This document shows, piece after piece, positions 34,521-48,363 of a DNA stretch of 64,000 bases (position 1 is its first letter; the number at the start of each line of letters is the position of its first letter). Below the pieces are notes generated by a model, which saw nothing but the letters and a program-made list of their open reading frames with translations, was not told the origin of the DNA and made no database searches. This DNA comes from Panorpa germanica (lineage: Eukaryota; Arthropoda; Insecta; Mecoptera; Panorpidae). The position numbers were made by a program, and so were the translations under genes. The stretch is taken from the NCBI GenBank assembly GCA_963678705.1, contig OY783211.1, forward strand, positions 11,608,603 through 11,672,602, read 5' to 3'.

Positions 34521-36218
34521 CTATGCACTTCAAGAAAGAAGTTAAAGAGACAACTTTTTTAATAATACAAGTTTTTAAGATCAGATATTAAAGGATAAAT
34601 GTATAAGTTATATAACTGTCCCTTTCCACCCATAATCAGAGGGTTGCAAATTATCACTCATTAATTATGTTACTTCGTGCCGTCATATTTACGATGAAAC
34701 TATGTGACGTAATATATATAGATTGGTGTATTGATAAGCATTAAAGTAGAATCTTGCTCTATAGACACTCAAATGCACCATACTGACAATAGTCGTACGT
34801 AGTCGATAGTTATTAAATAAAAATAATAACTGATTTTTTCAATGTATTTTATTAACAGTGTATGAAATCCCAGACAATGCGTAAAAACACGGAGGTTGTA
34901 CTAGTGCTAGACTATTTTTAACATCTTATCATATATTTATTAAGAACCTGACATTTCGCTGTTATCATATATCTCTTATCTCTAACAATCCGCTAGCGCT
35001 AGCCGTTGCTGTCTTATTATTTTCTAAAAAAGTTGACATTTTGAAATGTGTTCTGTTATTATTCACTTATATTTTTAACAGGGAAAATGTTTTTATTTTT
35101 TAGATGAAATAATGTTAAAATATTAAACAAGAAATTTAAGAAAATGTACATATTAAAAAGTGAAAAAGAAAACAAACACTGTTTGGAAAATTAAAAAGAA
35201 ATATCTAACACGTGAAAAACTTTATAAAAGCTGTAACAAAGGAGTTTAAAAGTCAAAAGCCAAAGGGTGGAAGTATTTAGTAAAAATGTAAGGATTTCTT
35301 TATGTTTCAGTGTTATGTAATGCATATAACGTTAAAGAAATTAAAATAATTAATATACACAAACAACATCAGTCAATATTTGAAATGTTTTTACGATATA
35401 CTGAAGTTTTTAAATAAAAGAAATCAAAACTGACAAATTTACAGCATTTTTAATTAGTAACATTTCGAGCGCCGACCCCTGTATACAAAATTTTTGTCTT
35501 TTCTACAATAGCGTTAAACTTTATTATGCAAAACTTTATTATTAGTTGTTGTCACTTTTTCATAGTCTTAATAATATTATTACCTATAAATTAAAAGACT
35601 TAATTAATTTATTCATGATTAGGAATGTTCGGAATGATACAAAAAACAAACTTTAATTTATATTAATTAAATAGAAAGCTTAAAATTAATTATTACTTTC
35701 AAGTTAGTTCTGTGAAAAACTTTCGTATAAATTCGATTCAATAAATACTTGTACAGTTCAGTGGTCCACACACTTTTAATGATTATATTTGTGTTAATTA
35801 CAGACGTAAGTTTTAGTTTTAATTGTTTTAATATCTTACCATTCGTATTTAATAATAATTTAATAGATGAATATTCAGAAAAAGTATATTTTACAAAATG
35901 ATATATTTCATTTAAAATTCTAATACTGCGAGTTATTAAGTGAAAATATTATTTCCTGGATAAAAAGTTAGCAAGGATAGAAATTTAATTAAGAAGTTGA
36001 AAATCTTTGTGGAAAAGTAAAAAATGAATGAAAATATAATTTGAAGTAAAAGAATTTTTAAAATACATTTCTGTTTTACATCTTTGAAGCGTAAAATTAT
36101 TTAAATGGTTTTAATTAATATTAACAGTGCCGGTTTAAGAGTAAGGCGAATGTGCCAAATCTACAAGTAAATGTATTATACAATAATCTTAAAAATATTT
36201 TGTGAATAAAACTTCTAA

Positions 36219-36602
36219 TGCTTTGCCAAACTAAAATGGCCAAGAAGATTAATTACAATGACCTCAAGACTAAGAATGAATCATACTGGAGCTCCGAAAC
36301 ATCTAGCAAGAAACAAAATCATTCCAAACTCTAAATGCGAATGTGGTGAAGAAGAGGCAGATCCTGACCACATTCTGTGGCAATGTAAAAATACAGCAAT
36401 GGCAAGAAATGGACTCCAACGGGCGGTGCCACAGACTTCGCAGACGCTTCCTATTAACACCGCCTTTTTGATTGAGAAACCGAAATTTATAACAGCAGTA
36501 GCCATGAATAGATCATTCTTGTTGTCGGCATACAAAGTATAAGAAGAAGCAGAATATATTAGGGGCGATAAAAGGCTACGTGCCTAGGAAAAAAAAAAAA
36601 AA
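36219..36602 (+). mobile_element. 5'-truncated LINE (Jockey/I/R1-like) with poly(A) and target duplication
   Basis: Last part of a non-LTR ORF2: WPRRLITMTSRLRMNHTGAP, then a finger CECGEEEADPDHILWQC, ending AYKV at the TAA 36540-36542. A short 3' UTR (GGGGCGATAAAAGGCTACG) and a 15-base poly(A) follow. ACTTCTAA at 36211-36218 and 36603-36610 is the target duplication. The frame is open over 94 codons, so the insertion is fairly recent. The reverse transcriptase is not included. Confidence 0.85.
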
Positions 36603-36712
36603 ACTTCTAAAATATACCGTTTTAAGGCTACAGAAATATTAAGAAGTCTTTTTAAGGATTAAGCTTTTAAATGACTTTCGTAATTAACTTTCGCCTCTAA
36701 ATATATAATCTA

Positions 36713-36860
36713 AAATGCCTTCGAAACGGATACTCTTTTTTTGTTGTTATTCTAAAGTCACCCTAAATCGCCCAAATGTCAAATCCTATACTAGGTCGAC
36801 TTCTAGAATATCGTATTCGAATTTCATACGCTTCAGATCCAAATTGTTTGTAAGGTTGTC
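36713..36860. repeat. Dispersed repeat family F, copy 1
   Basis: Shares CTTCGAAACG.ATACTCTTTT, CGCCCAAATGTC, ATACTAGGTCGA and TAGAATATCGTATTCGAATTT with 54885-55030. Nature unknown; the ends do not show clear inverted repeats. Confidence 0.65.
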
Positions 36861-38647
36861 GCATATATAAATTAAAATGTTGAATATTCTTGACCGACGT
36901 GCTCGTGCTCCACTTCTTGTATAATTTTTCAAACTGTTTATTATTTGTTTGTTTTGTTTTCCCTTTTTCAATGTCATTGCTATCATAACGGTGTTTGTTT
37001 TGTGATTATCTTGTCGTAGTCGGTCTACAAACAAATTGTACCAAAAATAAAGTCAACTATTGATTTTATAATTAACAGCTTGTAATAATGCAAGCAAGCT
37101 ATAATAACCTTCAGCCTGTAATAAAAATTATTTATATTGTTTTTATATTTTGGTAATTGGAAGCATATGTTAACTTTACCATGGTACAGACAATGGCAGA
37201 AGTTATGAAATTAGAGTTTTACAATTGAAAAAGATGTTATTACTCAAATTGATGTAGGATTATATTTATAAACGACTCAAGATGGCGTAACTATTTTTAT
37301 TGAGATGTTCCGACAAATTTTGCAGGTGGTAGTACCTTGACGATCGTATTTTATCGGAAACGGTAGTCTTTCCTTCTAGACCATGTTAATCATGAACGGA
37401 GCTCGTTATTTTCTATTATATTATTTGATGACGTTATGAATCATTTTATATCGTTATCTTAACGCTAAAATAACGTTTTTTGTGTATATAACGTTATGAA
37501 ACAGACAAATATTTAACAGCAAAACGTGGTATTGTTTTAGGAAAGCGTTGTTGCCGGTGTTGCCAAATATACGACTAATAATCCTAAATATTGGTGTAGT
37601 TATGTTATAAGTCAAGTTATATATCGCTACGTGAAACGTTATAGACGTTATATAGCGTAAAATTACGTATAACTGTTGATGCACCATAAATTGAGTATTG
37701 TGCTTTTCAAATAATAAGTACACCACTGTCTCTATCTGTTTCAGACATTTGGTTAAAGTTATAGCTAAATTATCAAACCATAAAATGTGCCAAACAGCAC
37801 CGAAGGCAAGGCCACACGAAATAGTGATTATATATACTCATATAACGTAGAAATCCACAACATGCCAAACTACCTCGAAACGAAGTTTTGCGGTTAAGTT
37901 CTCGTAGCGGTTGCACCAGATGTTCAGGTCAAAGGTTTCGTACAAAGAACACATCACAATTCCAAAACAACGATACAATTTCAATCAAATGGTTCCATGT
38001 TTAGTTTTTTAGTTTGGAGAGTAAACTCAGGAAAACAAAGAAGATGAAAGGAAAACGATCTGCCAAAGAAATTTTAAATTGATTTTGTTACTATTTTATT
38101 TTCTTACAAATAACAGCAAATGTATTTCAGACCTAACAAAATAAGGATTCCCGGAAAAAGAAATAAGCTTTTTTGAACCTATTTTATTGACTTTAACTGT
38201 TTTGCATGTTTTTGAATATTTTAATATTACTAAAAGTTGTATTGGAAATTCTCAGTAAGGAATTTTGTAAGTTTCTTTATAGGTCGGTCCTTTATGCTAA
38301 TATCATTTATGTTGTTGGAAATGCAGGGTTGGAAAATAGCTTATATGTTATTAAATATAAGAGAATCTTATGTACACAAGCTAGAAAACAATTTTGTGAA
38401 ATAGCTTTGCTTATCGGAAGCCAGTCAAAAGGCCAGATTCAAAGTGTTATGGCACGTAAAACAGTGGATTTTTGAATGAAACGTAGAAGAGAAGAGAAAG
38501 CGTATTCGTATAAATGTGTTGTTGTCAGCATCGGCGCATTTCAATAAGTAACTAAAAGCCCACCTCAAGTGGTTTCTCACAATATATTGCACAATCTTGC
38601 GGATATCTTGCTTAAAGTGGTTTTACACATCCATTTCACCCATTTTT

Positions 38648-38783
38648 ATGCCGGGCATACACATAACGATTTAACGGACAGTTTTGACGGAATAGTTCAC
38701 CTTTAACGGTAAACCGGAGCGTGAATCATAATGTACAATATGTACACATTCAGGTTTAGCCAGATTCAGGTGTATGCCAGCAT
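38648..38783. mobile_element. Short MITE-like element with ATGCYGGCATACAC ends
   Basis: 136 bp between ATGCCGGGCATACACAT and GTGTATGCCAGCAT, an imperfect ~15-bp terminal inverted repeat, GC-richer inside than outside. Only one copy is seen in this window and the target duplication is unclear. Confidence 0.5.
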
Positions 38784-40051
38784 TAGAAAGTTTAATATAT
38801 ATTTTTTTAAATATTTAGATTCTAAAATATAATTCTCAATTTCGACCAATTCAATGACGAGCTTAAAACCCCTAAAATTTAAAGCTATGCAACTATTCTT
38901 ACACTTTTAACATGAAAGTTAAAAATACGTATTAATAATGTCGGAAATAAAATTAACTGTCAATTAGTAAGCTTCAGAGTGAGGTAACAATGTTTCCAAA
39001 TTGAAATAAATGCACCATTGCATGCAAATATACACAAAGTACAATATTACTGATTACTGCAATTGGATTACTTTAATCCGTTGCGATTGAACGAGCTGAT
39101 TAACGGCCGGACGAACAGACAGACGGACGTAGAGTCAGTCGTAGTTCGTGGACGGATGTGAGCTAGAATGGTGAGTGATGAATACTACAGTGACAGACAC
39201 ATACAGACAAACATATACATAAGGTGGGGGTTGAAACGGATGTTTGATTAACGATGAGTGTACCGTATAACGTATTCACATTATTAAAGTTTAATTAAAT
39301 ATTTACTATTGCTTCATGTATAAATAAAAATATATTACGTTTTCAATAATTTTACAATTGGAATTATTGCGTTGTAATTTTATGTACATATTGAGTTATT
39401 TTATATGATCGTGTTATTGAAATATTATCGTACACATTCTAATTTAAAAATAATTGTTTCATCAAGATAATAAATATACTTGGTAAATATTGTAGCTTTT
39501 AAATATTGCCGTAAGAGTGCTGAGAGTATCCATGCACACTGTCATAATTTTCTTTAATTTTCTTTAATTTACCTTGAAATTTACATTTGAAATACACTCG
39601 TTTTACACCCTTTAATTATTATTTTTAAATTTAAAAAAAGCACCTGTACAGGTAAACCGTTCTCGCTTAGATTTTTCCTACAGGCAATGCGTATAGGAAA
39701 ACCTGTCAGGTAAACTGTTACGCGTATTATGTAGGAATGAAGATTGTGACATCAAAAGAAAGTTCATTTGAAACAAAAGTAGAACTATATCATTCTCTTT
39801 AAATACATAAATTATTTACAAAAGGTTTACTATTTTATTAGTTTATTTCGTAAATCTAATCGATGTTTGTAGATGACGTCATGTATTATATTTTAGACGT
39901 AGCATGCGCATAGAGAATTGTGTCTTTCGGTAGTCTGTATTTGATTTTGAAGGGTAGGGAATCGTGTATTTTATACTGCTGTAAACCTTTTCTGGTTTCT
40001 CTTTATGTAGTCGTCAAGTTTTGTAGTCATGCGATAAGTAAAAGTTATTTT

Positions 40052-40486
40052 CGGTAATTATTCGATATACTTACACCTTTTGTTTTGAATCTTATAAAAA
40101 GACTACTGCATTTTTGTACGTTTTATTTGGCATTTGGGCATTGTTGTATACTAAACACATGTACAAATCACTACGTAATATACCTTATACCAATTTTTAT
40201 TTAGAAAAAAACAATATTAATGGTTAAAGTTAACATTTCAAATTTGAGGTTAGAAATAATATGACATTGTTCCATATATAAATGAAAATGGCTTCATATT
40301 GCACATTTATTGGTCAATTTTAAACATAAACATTGTCTATTTTTTAATAAAAAATGGTATAAGGTATATTATGTAGTGATTTGTACATGTTTTCACTATA
40401 TTAAAAGCGCCAGAAAATATACGAAAGTGAAATAGTTTTTTTTATAAGATTCAAAACAAAAGGTGTAGCTATATCGAATAATTGCC
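40052..40486. repeat. Long foldback (inverted repeat)
   Basis: Arms 40052-40200 and 40347-40486 are imperfect reverse complements around a ~146-base loop. Shared blocks include TAATTATTCGATATA, ACACCTTTTGTTTTGAATCT, CATGTACAAATCACTAC and TAATATACCTTATACCA. There is no frame. It could be a foldback transposon or an inverted local duplication. Confidence 0.75.
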
Positions 40487-41049
40487 TTATTTCCTTACTA
40501 AAAGCGAAACGCATTATAAAAAACCAATAGTAAAAAAACCGCCAGTAGTGTGTTAGGTTAATACGGTACCGCTTTATTCGTACGTGTATATTATATTTGT
40601 TCACTGTCTTAAGAAAATGATCCAGATCATGTAGATACTACATCAGTAATATTAAATTAATTTCAGTGAATCGTGACAAACTACATGTTGTATTTGCTAA
40701 GAATTTGCGTATAGGTTGCCGCAACAAACAATAGCTATTGAAAATGATATAATACGGGTATATTCATGATTGATCTGTCGTTTTATATGTAAATACAAGG
40801 ATTAATGTAACACGGATGGTATTAGAGAAGCTGTAGGCGAAGACAAACAATAACTGCGGTTTATGGATTTTCTCTATTAGATTTCATAGTGATATTAATT
40901 TAGATAATTTACAAAGAATATTACAACTAAGCTGTGGGTTATCTATATATATGGTTATCTATTATAATATACTAAATCAGTCACAGTGACGTTATGCTGC
41001 CTGCATCGCATTAAGTATCCTTTGTATGGCTTTGTACGTATTTCTATTT

Positions 41050-41115
41050 CTATTTAATTTAAATAACGTCGACCTATTACTGATGCTATCTTGATCCTCT
41101 CACCTATGACCATCG
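41050..41115 (-). repeat. SINE 3' fragment
   Basis: ATTTAAATAACGTCGACCTA and TACTGATGCTA.CTTGATCCT match the 3' part of the SINE at 32545-32806. Confidence 0.5.
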
Positions 41116-41617
41116 GTATAACAACGTATTGCGTTTACCGGGTATCTATTAACTAAAATTATTTAATAATTACAAAATCGATTCAAACCATTGCCTGTAA
41201 ACAAAACAACGTTCGCTGCTAATGTGTATTTATTTATAGGTTATGTTCAACAAAAATAAACGGGAATATATAAAAAATTAAAAAGATTGATGACAGATAG
41301 ATTATGTTGTGATCTATTTTGATCTGTCATACGTCTTTGGAATGCGTGGGTGGTCTAGTGGAAGTAGTATTTGACGTCTACGACAATGAATGTTTCAGAT
41401 AAGTAATTATTTTAGACATATTAGACACCTACACATATATTTAAACATGTTAAATCAACTAATTAATCATTATAATTTAGTTTACGTGAGAGATATATTT
41501 CTTTCACAACTACTAACTCTAATAGTGCAGTCCACGTGTAGTTTTACTGGTTTATTCGTATTTGTATATTAGTAGAGCAAAATAAACTGCCGAAGCGTAC
41601 AAGAAACAGTTAACAGG

Positions 41618-41755
41618 TTACGCAGACCATGCGTACGCGGATAACTGCGTACGAGAATCATGTACAAACGTGGAAAACTGCGCACATAACAAATTGCGTA
41701 CGTGGACAAAATACTCACACTGAGAAGTGCGTACACTCGTATAACTATGAATGGT
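41618..41755. repeat. Degenerate relatives of the 32-bp minisatellite
   Basis: Several scattered units of the type TGCGTACGCGGATAACTGCG, (G)AAAACTGCGCACATAAC and AAATTGCGTACGTGG. They recall the 32-bp unit at 51717-52140 but with irregular spacing. Confidence 0.5.
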
Positions 41756-43123
41756 AATAAACTGTTTAATATACAGCTCTGAAGAGAAAGGGTTGGTGAT
41801 CATTTTTTTAATTATTGACATTGTTAAATTTTGACGATTTATATCTTTGTAACTGAAAAGAATACAGATGCACGATGAGACCCGAAGAAACAGTGAAGCT
41901 AACCTCGAAATATTGTAGAATTTCGAGTGAAAGAAGACATTGAAAGCCTACATTTTTTAGAATTTACAATACAGTTGCAACCTTATCGATATTTCAAATT
42001 TGCTTTTAGATATTGAAGGCTCATGGTCTATTAGGGCTCTTACTCTGAATTACGTTTAAGATCGTATAATCTTTCCAAATTATAAATTGTGAATCTTAAG
42101 AAAAAACGTTCATTTTGAAGAAATTGCAAATCACAATAACCCCCCAGCACTGTAGTTTATCCAGCAAGAATGAACTCTTTCCACGAGGCATCCAGTTAGC
42201 CAAAGACAATGGCGGTTCGAGTGGCGTTCGGAAGTTGGTGTTGCAACGGACACCAAAATAAGGAGTGCTGCAAAACTGTAAAAAAGTTGGACAGAAACTT
42301 CTCACACTAAATACAGACTTCTATTTTATAAAATTTAAAGGCTTTTTAAAGACTTTTCGCTACACAAACATACAAAACAACAACTAGCAGCAACGTCAAT
42401 ATGTTTGTAAGCTAAAGCTAAATACCATAGAGTTAACAGACCAATTCGCTTCACTTCACTTCACTTAGTAGAAAGAGGATTCTAAATCATCATCTCGCAT
42501 CCATATGTACTCCATAGAATAAGTCCGACACTGCACATCATGAAGTCTTAGCGGTATTACATCTTTAAACATAGTAATTAGTTTTCTGAAACTTCATTTT
42601 ATTTTTCTAATTTGAAAACGTTCATTTCCTCTCGATTACTGGACTAAAGCAGAACACTGTAATAGATCACCGTGCAGTAGAGTAGCCGGATACATCGTGA
42701 CGTCAATTATAGAAGTTTTCTAGTTTAAAATTTATTATTCAAGAATTAACAAGTTTTATACTACGAAGAGATAATGGAAAAGATGAATGATTTTATTTAC
42801 TTTTTTTGTTTTTAAAACTTAACACATCAATAATATGATGGCGTAACATGTTGTTGGTCTTGTATACTTTGTTGGATTTACATCGTACTTTAGGAGTGAG
42901 GGGGAGATGATAAATCTCTTAATGAGCCCGTAACGGGTGTTTCCAACAGAAGCTTTATATCTATCTACACATTCTTTTACAAAAATCGTTTATTTAGAAA
43001 ATTCTCAAATCTTTATACCTAGTAGGTATACATTTCAGCATTTTTCTATTGTAAAATAATTTTATTTAAATTTTCTTGGAGGTTCATTACGAGAATGGTA
43101 TCGTTTATAAGAAGTTTAAATAA

Positions 43124-43310
43124 TATAGGGTCTTTCAACAAGCGGCCATTTTATGAATGTTTCAACAAGAGCGTTTATTTTAAATCAAAAGAAGAACGCA
43201 ATATTTTGGTGATATTTTTGTTTTAATCTAAAGTATAAACTCAGAGGTTAGTAATGAAATTCTTTTTTTCTATTAATTTAAAATGAGCCTTGTTGGACTC
43301 TAAAGACTCT
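43124..43310. repeat. MITE with TATAGGGTSTTTCAACAAG ends, copy 2
   Basis: Starts TATAGGGTCTTTCAACAAG. The interior (TTTAAATCAAAAGAAGAACG, GTTTTAATCTAAAG) follows copy 1, and the right end AGCCTTGTTGGACTC is diverged. Confidence 0.6.
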
Positions 43311-44557
43311 AACATTAGATCACCAATTAATTTTAAGCCGATAAATAAATAGTCTTGTTAATAAAGAAATAAATTGCCGGTCCGAGAAATTTTTTATAGT
43401 AGATGAAAGATGATTATTTGGTGTCTGCTTTAGAATAGTATACTATGCAATTAAATTGCAATAGACACTACACTTTTACAGTTTGGTGCCCCCTTTATAT
43501 AAGCGCTTCGAGTACGTCCTTGTGATGGCAAAAATGTGTAACATCAATTTACAAAAGTAAATCACAATCAAATTCAAATTCAAAAAAGTTTATTGTTCTA
43601 AATCGCATATTTATAAAGTTATTTACAATTTTATTAGCATCTTAGCACAACCACATTGTTGTTGTTGTCTTGTGTGGTAAATTTTATAAAGAGAAGTGTG
43701 TATCTCTCTGTGTTGTGTAGCATACGCCTATAAAATTATGTCTTACGGTAGTCTGTATTTGATTTTGAATGGTAGGCTGTCATGTGTGCATTGTCCCAGA
43801 TGTTGTATTAGTGGATTGCCGTGTTTCTTACTGCGTACAATTTTTCTGTAGATCGTAGTTTATGATGTTTTTGATGTATATTAATAATTATAAATCGAGT
43901 AATAACACACAACAGTAAATGTACGCAATATTATCAGAATTTCACAAGCTTTGAATAGTTCTAAGACGCCAATTTTGTAACCTACGTATTTCTGACGCCT
44001 TTTAACATAACACTCTTCTTTCAAGACTTAAGTTCACCCCATAGTGTCGGAACTATATTGGAACTAATTTAAGGTAAACTGATAGCGGTTGGGTGAACTT
44101 AAGCAGCCTAATTTTATGTACAAGGGCATCGGAATTAAATTAGAAAATAGTGGTCTTTGTTAATAAATATTTTTAATGTTACACTTAAAAAGGATTATTA
44201 TTTATAGTTACATATGTTACTTATAAATGTTTCTCCTGTTACTCATGTCCTCTTACACTCTCCTGTTACAATGTCAAGAGAAAAGGTAAGAAGACGCCGA
44301 GCGTCATAATCCAAGGACGTCACGCAGGGGACGCCGTCGAGCCTCTGCGCACGTAGATTTCTATCACGGTTAAAGTACGACTACAATAATAGAACCGGAA
44401 TGTGTTTATTTTTAGGATTGATTCTGATTCATTTACTTAAATATAAGCAACGATTTCTGTTGTATATTGCTTCTTGTGTTACGCGGGCGTTTATCCGGAA
44501 AACAATGTAGCGCGTGATTTAACATTTGACTTAGCTGGAACCAATGACCTTTATCCT

Positions 44558-44760
44558 AAATGGGCTTGTGTACACATTTTTTAGCGATCGGTTTTTTTTA
44601 TTGAAATATAGGTTAATATATGTATATTGGTGTTTCTATTTATTTAAATATCCAAAAGTTGACGGAGATATAGCTATTTAAAATTTGAATTTTATTTTTG
44701 CTCATGACGTCACAGAACAAAGATTAAGTGCACTGTAAATAAATTGGTTGAACAAATGCT
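44558..44760. repeat. Partial GGGCTTGTGTCC-type element, copy 3
   Basis: Begins AAATGGGCTTGTGTACAC and runs through TATTGGTGTTTCTATTTATT and GACGGAGATATAGCTATT, as in the inner terminal part of 17980-18634. The far end is missing. Confidence 0.65.
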
Positions 44761-45284
44761 ATAATGCTTAAATAGCAACATACAAAACAATTATGTAATT
44801 TTCGTTTTAATCAATTGATTATGCAATATTGCAAATTCAAATAAAGTACTCGTATTTCCATCTATCGGTCATCCAGTCACGAAATAAATATATTCCGTCA
44901 TAGGGATCAAGTATCACAGTCAAATAAAATTCATTTTAATGAGGCATTCATTTCTTTATTTCAATTTGTAAATAGAAATCGCTTTCGATTATCTTCTAAT
45001 GAAAGAAATTTTTTTTTAAACTTTTCATCATCCTAAAATCTTCTGCAAGTCCGTAGATTGTGAATCACTAACACTAAATAGATGTGCATAAATTAAAGGA
45101 AGATTACTCATCAAACTTTCTGAAGAGAATCTAATTTTGTGAAGTCATGTACTCGATTAACGATTGAATCATTATTAAAAGAATGTAAGAAATGAAAAGA
45201 TTTACAAAATGAACCACTTAAATCTTGTTTGACTTATGTTTCAGATGAAAATTGAAATGCGGATACGTAAACAAAATCGGTTTG

Positions 45285-45383
45285 AAAAGCGGTGATATTT
45301 TTGATTTAATCTAAAGAACACAATCTGAGGTTAGTAATGAAACACAATATCTGTAAATTTAAAATGACCGAAAGATCCTATGT
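45285..45383. repeat. MITE with TATAGGGTSTTTCAACAAG ends, copy 3 (interior only)
   Basis: Keeps TTTGATTTAATCTAAAGAAC and GGTTAGTAATGAAACACAAT of the family interior. The termini are not recognisable. Confidence 0.55.
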
Positions 45384-45885
45384 TTTAAAAATACATTAAG
45401 TGAAATTTTAGACAAAACAACTATTATTTCCAGGAACTAATACTTCTTATCCCAATAGATTGATTTCTTACTTAGTTTCAAGTTACGAAAAAAATTTTAC
45501 ATAAAAAATTATTATTTTCATGTAATAATTTTAATTTAATTTCGATTTATTTACATAGAAATTGTAACAATGTGTGGTAAATACAATTTCAGCAGCATTT
45601 TACATAATCTTTGTGTTTTTGTTCATTGGATATAAACGAGTACGAGTACGTATGTCTGGAATCGTCCAATAAGTTGAACAATTGTCTTCACACCTGTAGT
45701 TTCTCATAGAACGTTATTTCATTTTCAAGGTGTTATTTGTTTATTTGTCTAAAATTAGATAAACGCGTTGAAAATGAAATTTGTTTTGAATTCAAGAACA
45801 ATCGTTGTTGTGGTTATCTGAATAACACACTGTTTTCTGAAATATGTAGGTCTCAAAAGATTACTTCTTGAAACATTGACGGACC

Positions 45886-46012
45886 AGCAGTATATATTCT
45901 GGGTTTGCCTGTTATCAAAATAAGACAACAGTGTAGTTAACATATATGACATCACGAGGTCGTCAGGATAGGACTCAGCATTGGAATTAGATCGACGTTA
46001 AATAAACTAAAC
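45886..46012 (+). repeat. tRNA-derived SINE, 3' part
   Basis: Plus-strand copy with TATATATTCTGGGTTTG, GTCGTCAGGATAGGACTCAGC and the tail GACGTTAAATAAACTAAAC. The tRNA-like head is degraded. Confidence 0.65.
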
Positions 46013-46235
46013 AGAAGACCCTTAATATGTAAGAATAAATTAGTAGTTAACTACATTTGTTTTAAACCTTTAAATATGTAAACACTTCAAAGTTTCATAT
46101 AACATAATAAATATCCAACAAAAAAAACTATCATCTACTGATTTAGCAACAGGCGCTCGCCTAAAGCATCTTGCTTAATGAGACCAATATTGCTTATCGC
46201 AAGAAACGACGCTTATAAAAGTCACTAATTTATAT

Positions 46236-46373
46236 TGGCAACCTTTTGAAGGAAGTATTAAGAAAGGGGATATATTTGAAGACGATGCTGCGATGGAACA
46301 GTACGTGTGTAATTTTCTTTCTTCCATGAAAGAATCAAAGAGCTTACTATCCAATGGGGAAAATGTATTTCTG
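46236..46373 (+). pseudogene. Mariner-like transposase C-terminal remnant
   Basis: One frame reads WQPFEGSIKKGDIFEDDAAM, then EQYVCNFLSSMKES and SLLSNGENVFL to a TGA. The order 'F..D..V..YV..FL....ES..S.GI' matches the C-terminus of mariner transposases just before their final Trp-containing motif. No catalytic residues are present. Moderately weak assignment. Confidence 0.4.
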
Positions 46374-48363
46374 TGAGGGAAACTATAAATAACTAATAAA
46401 TCTGTATTAAAACATCTCGGTTCATATTTGAATGATCCTCATATTCAAATGTCTAGTGGAAAAGTTCAAAATTTGATTAAAAATAAATTAATGTTTTCCA
46501 TAAAATCTATTTACTTATTTAATTTTTTTTTAAATAATAACTCGCTTAAAGTATTCCCGCTAAATCCAATCTTGAAATAGTAAATTCCTGCCTTGAACCC
46601 CAAAATATTCAAGCGTCAATTAAAAAAACAATTTCAGTTGCTCTAAGATCTGACAATGTTCATAATCGTAAGTAACTCACACTACTATACGTATAACTTT
46701 CAACAGTTTATTTAAAGTAAACACACTACAAGGTTTTTACATTTTCCCCTTAATCTTAAAAGTCAGTAAATACAAGTACGAGTATTACTCATATTGAAAA
46801 AATCTAGTGAACATATTAAAAACCTTACGGGAAGGTCTGTCTGCCCGAAAGCTCATAATTTGCACTGTGAAAGTTATTAAAATGTAAATTCACTTGGTAG
46901 AGAGTCTATATGTAAATCAACTTCACATGTATTTACACAATATATATATAATCATCATTCCACACATACAAATACGAGTATACATGTATATATATATTTC
47001 AGGTAGTACTTAAGGATTTAAATGACAAACTTTCAACTGTAGGTAGAAATACCAAGGTTCAATGTAGGTCAGACTAATGTCTAGACATATCTATTGGATT
47101 TATTTGGTCATTAATAATTGCATAGGATGATGTTGTGTGTAAGACGGATTAGTGATTAATTTTAAGTAATAATAATTACCAAAAGCCTAGCGATTCTTCT
47201 ATCGCTACTCTTGTAAGTTCGTCTGTTATTTAATAAAGACGTGTTATTCTAGTACCATTGTAAATTGGTAAGAATTTTAATTATATATATATAGTCTGAT
47301 TTTCTTTCTCTCCAGAATGTAATTAATTGGAAATAATGAGTAGACGAAGATCAGCTTTATAAAACTAAATTTATTTTAAGACGCTATTAGAGGTATGAAG
47401 CTGTACCAGAAGTACTAAGATAATATCTCAAGGAGTTTCATATAACGTAATCATAAATATAATGCAATTTTTCATTTCATCTGAAAGCTTATGCTACAAG
47501 ATGTAAATTTCAAGGAAACATAAATTTTATAGCATGCTTGTTAAACGTCTTAAATACAACGGCAGATAAAAACTAAAACTTTTTCAGATAATCTAAGATT
47601 TTTTGTGGAAATATTTTGTAAGTCAAATTTGAAATGATTTCTTTATAGGTTTACCGCATTATAGCAACATAGGGCTCAACTAAATTTGAATGTATAGATC
47701 CTCAATTCTAATTTTGACATTGTTATTACTAAAATGAGTTTATAAATGATAGTTTTAAGACCTCAAGAGTGTAGAGACTCAAGTTTAAGTTTATTAAAGA
47801 TTTAATTAGGAGCGCCTTAAAAATTGTCCTATTAATTCATACTCGTACTACCGAATACGCACCACTCAAAGAAATCAATCCACTTTTTACACATTTCCGA
47901 ATATATTTTTTCCTTTAAAGATTCAGTTACATAAGTACCAATTACTTATATCCAATTAATATTGAATTACTTTTCTCTAAAAGGAACATTAATTATTTTG
48001 CACCACGGTTCTTAATAGGTTTCTTTGTCTTTTGAAAGTTAAATCCATTTTCAATCCTTGTTCACACTTGTTACATAAACTTTGTTTGATAACGTTTCCC
48101 AAATACACAAAGTTCAATTACTACATGTCGAACTACTAAACTTCATGTAAGGCTAGTCTCACACTACACCCGACTACTTGCAATGCGGACAATTTTAGTT
48201 AGGTGTAGTATGCTCTATCATGAGATAAACCTTCTAGTTTAACGTTTATTAATACACTACTGTATATCATGTTTCATTTTCCACTCTAATGTGACACAAA
48301 AGACAGCTCACCTTGTGTACGAATATGCATTCATCCAACTATGATCTGGATTTATGGGACTCT

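Noticed and set aside
41341..41400. tRNA-like stretch with TGGTCTAGTGG (A-box match)
   Set aside because: No B box at the right distance and no cloverleaf; probably a degraded SINE head.
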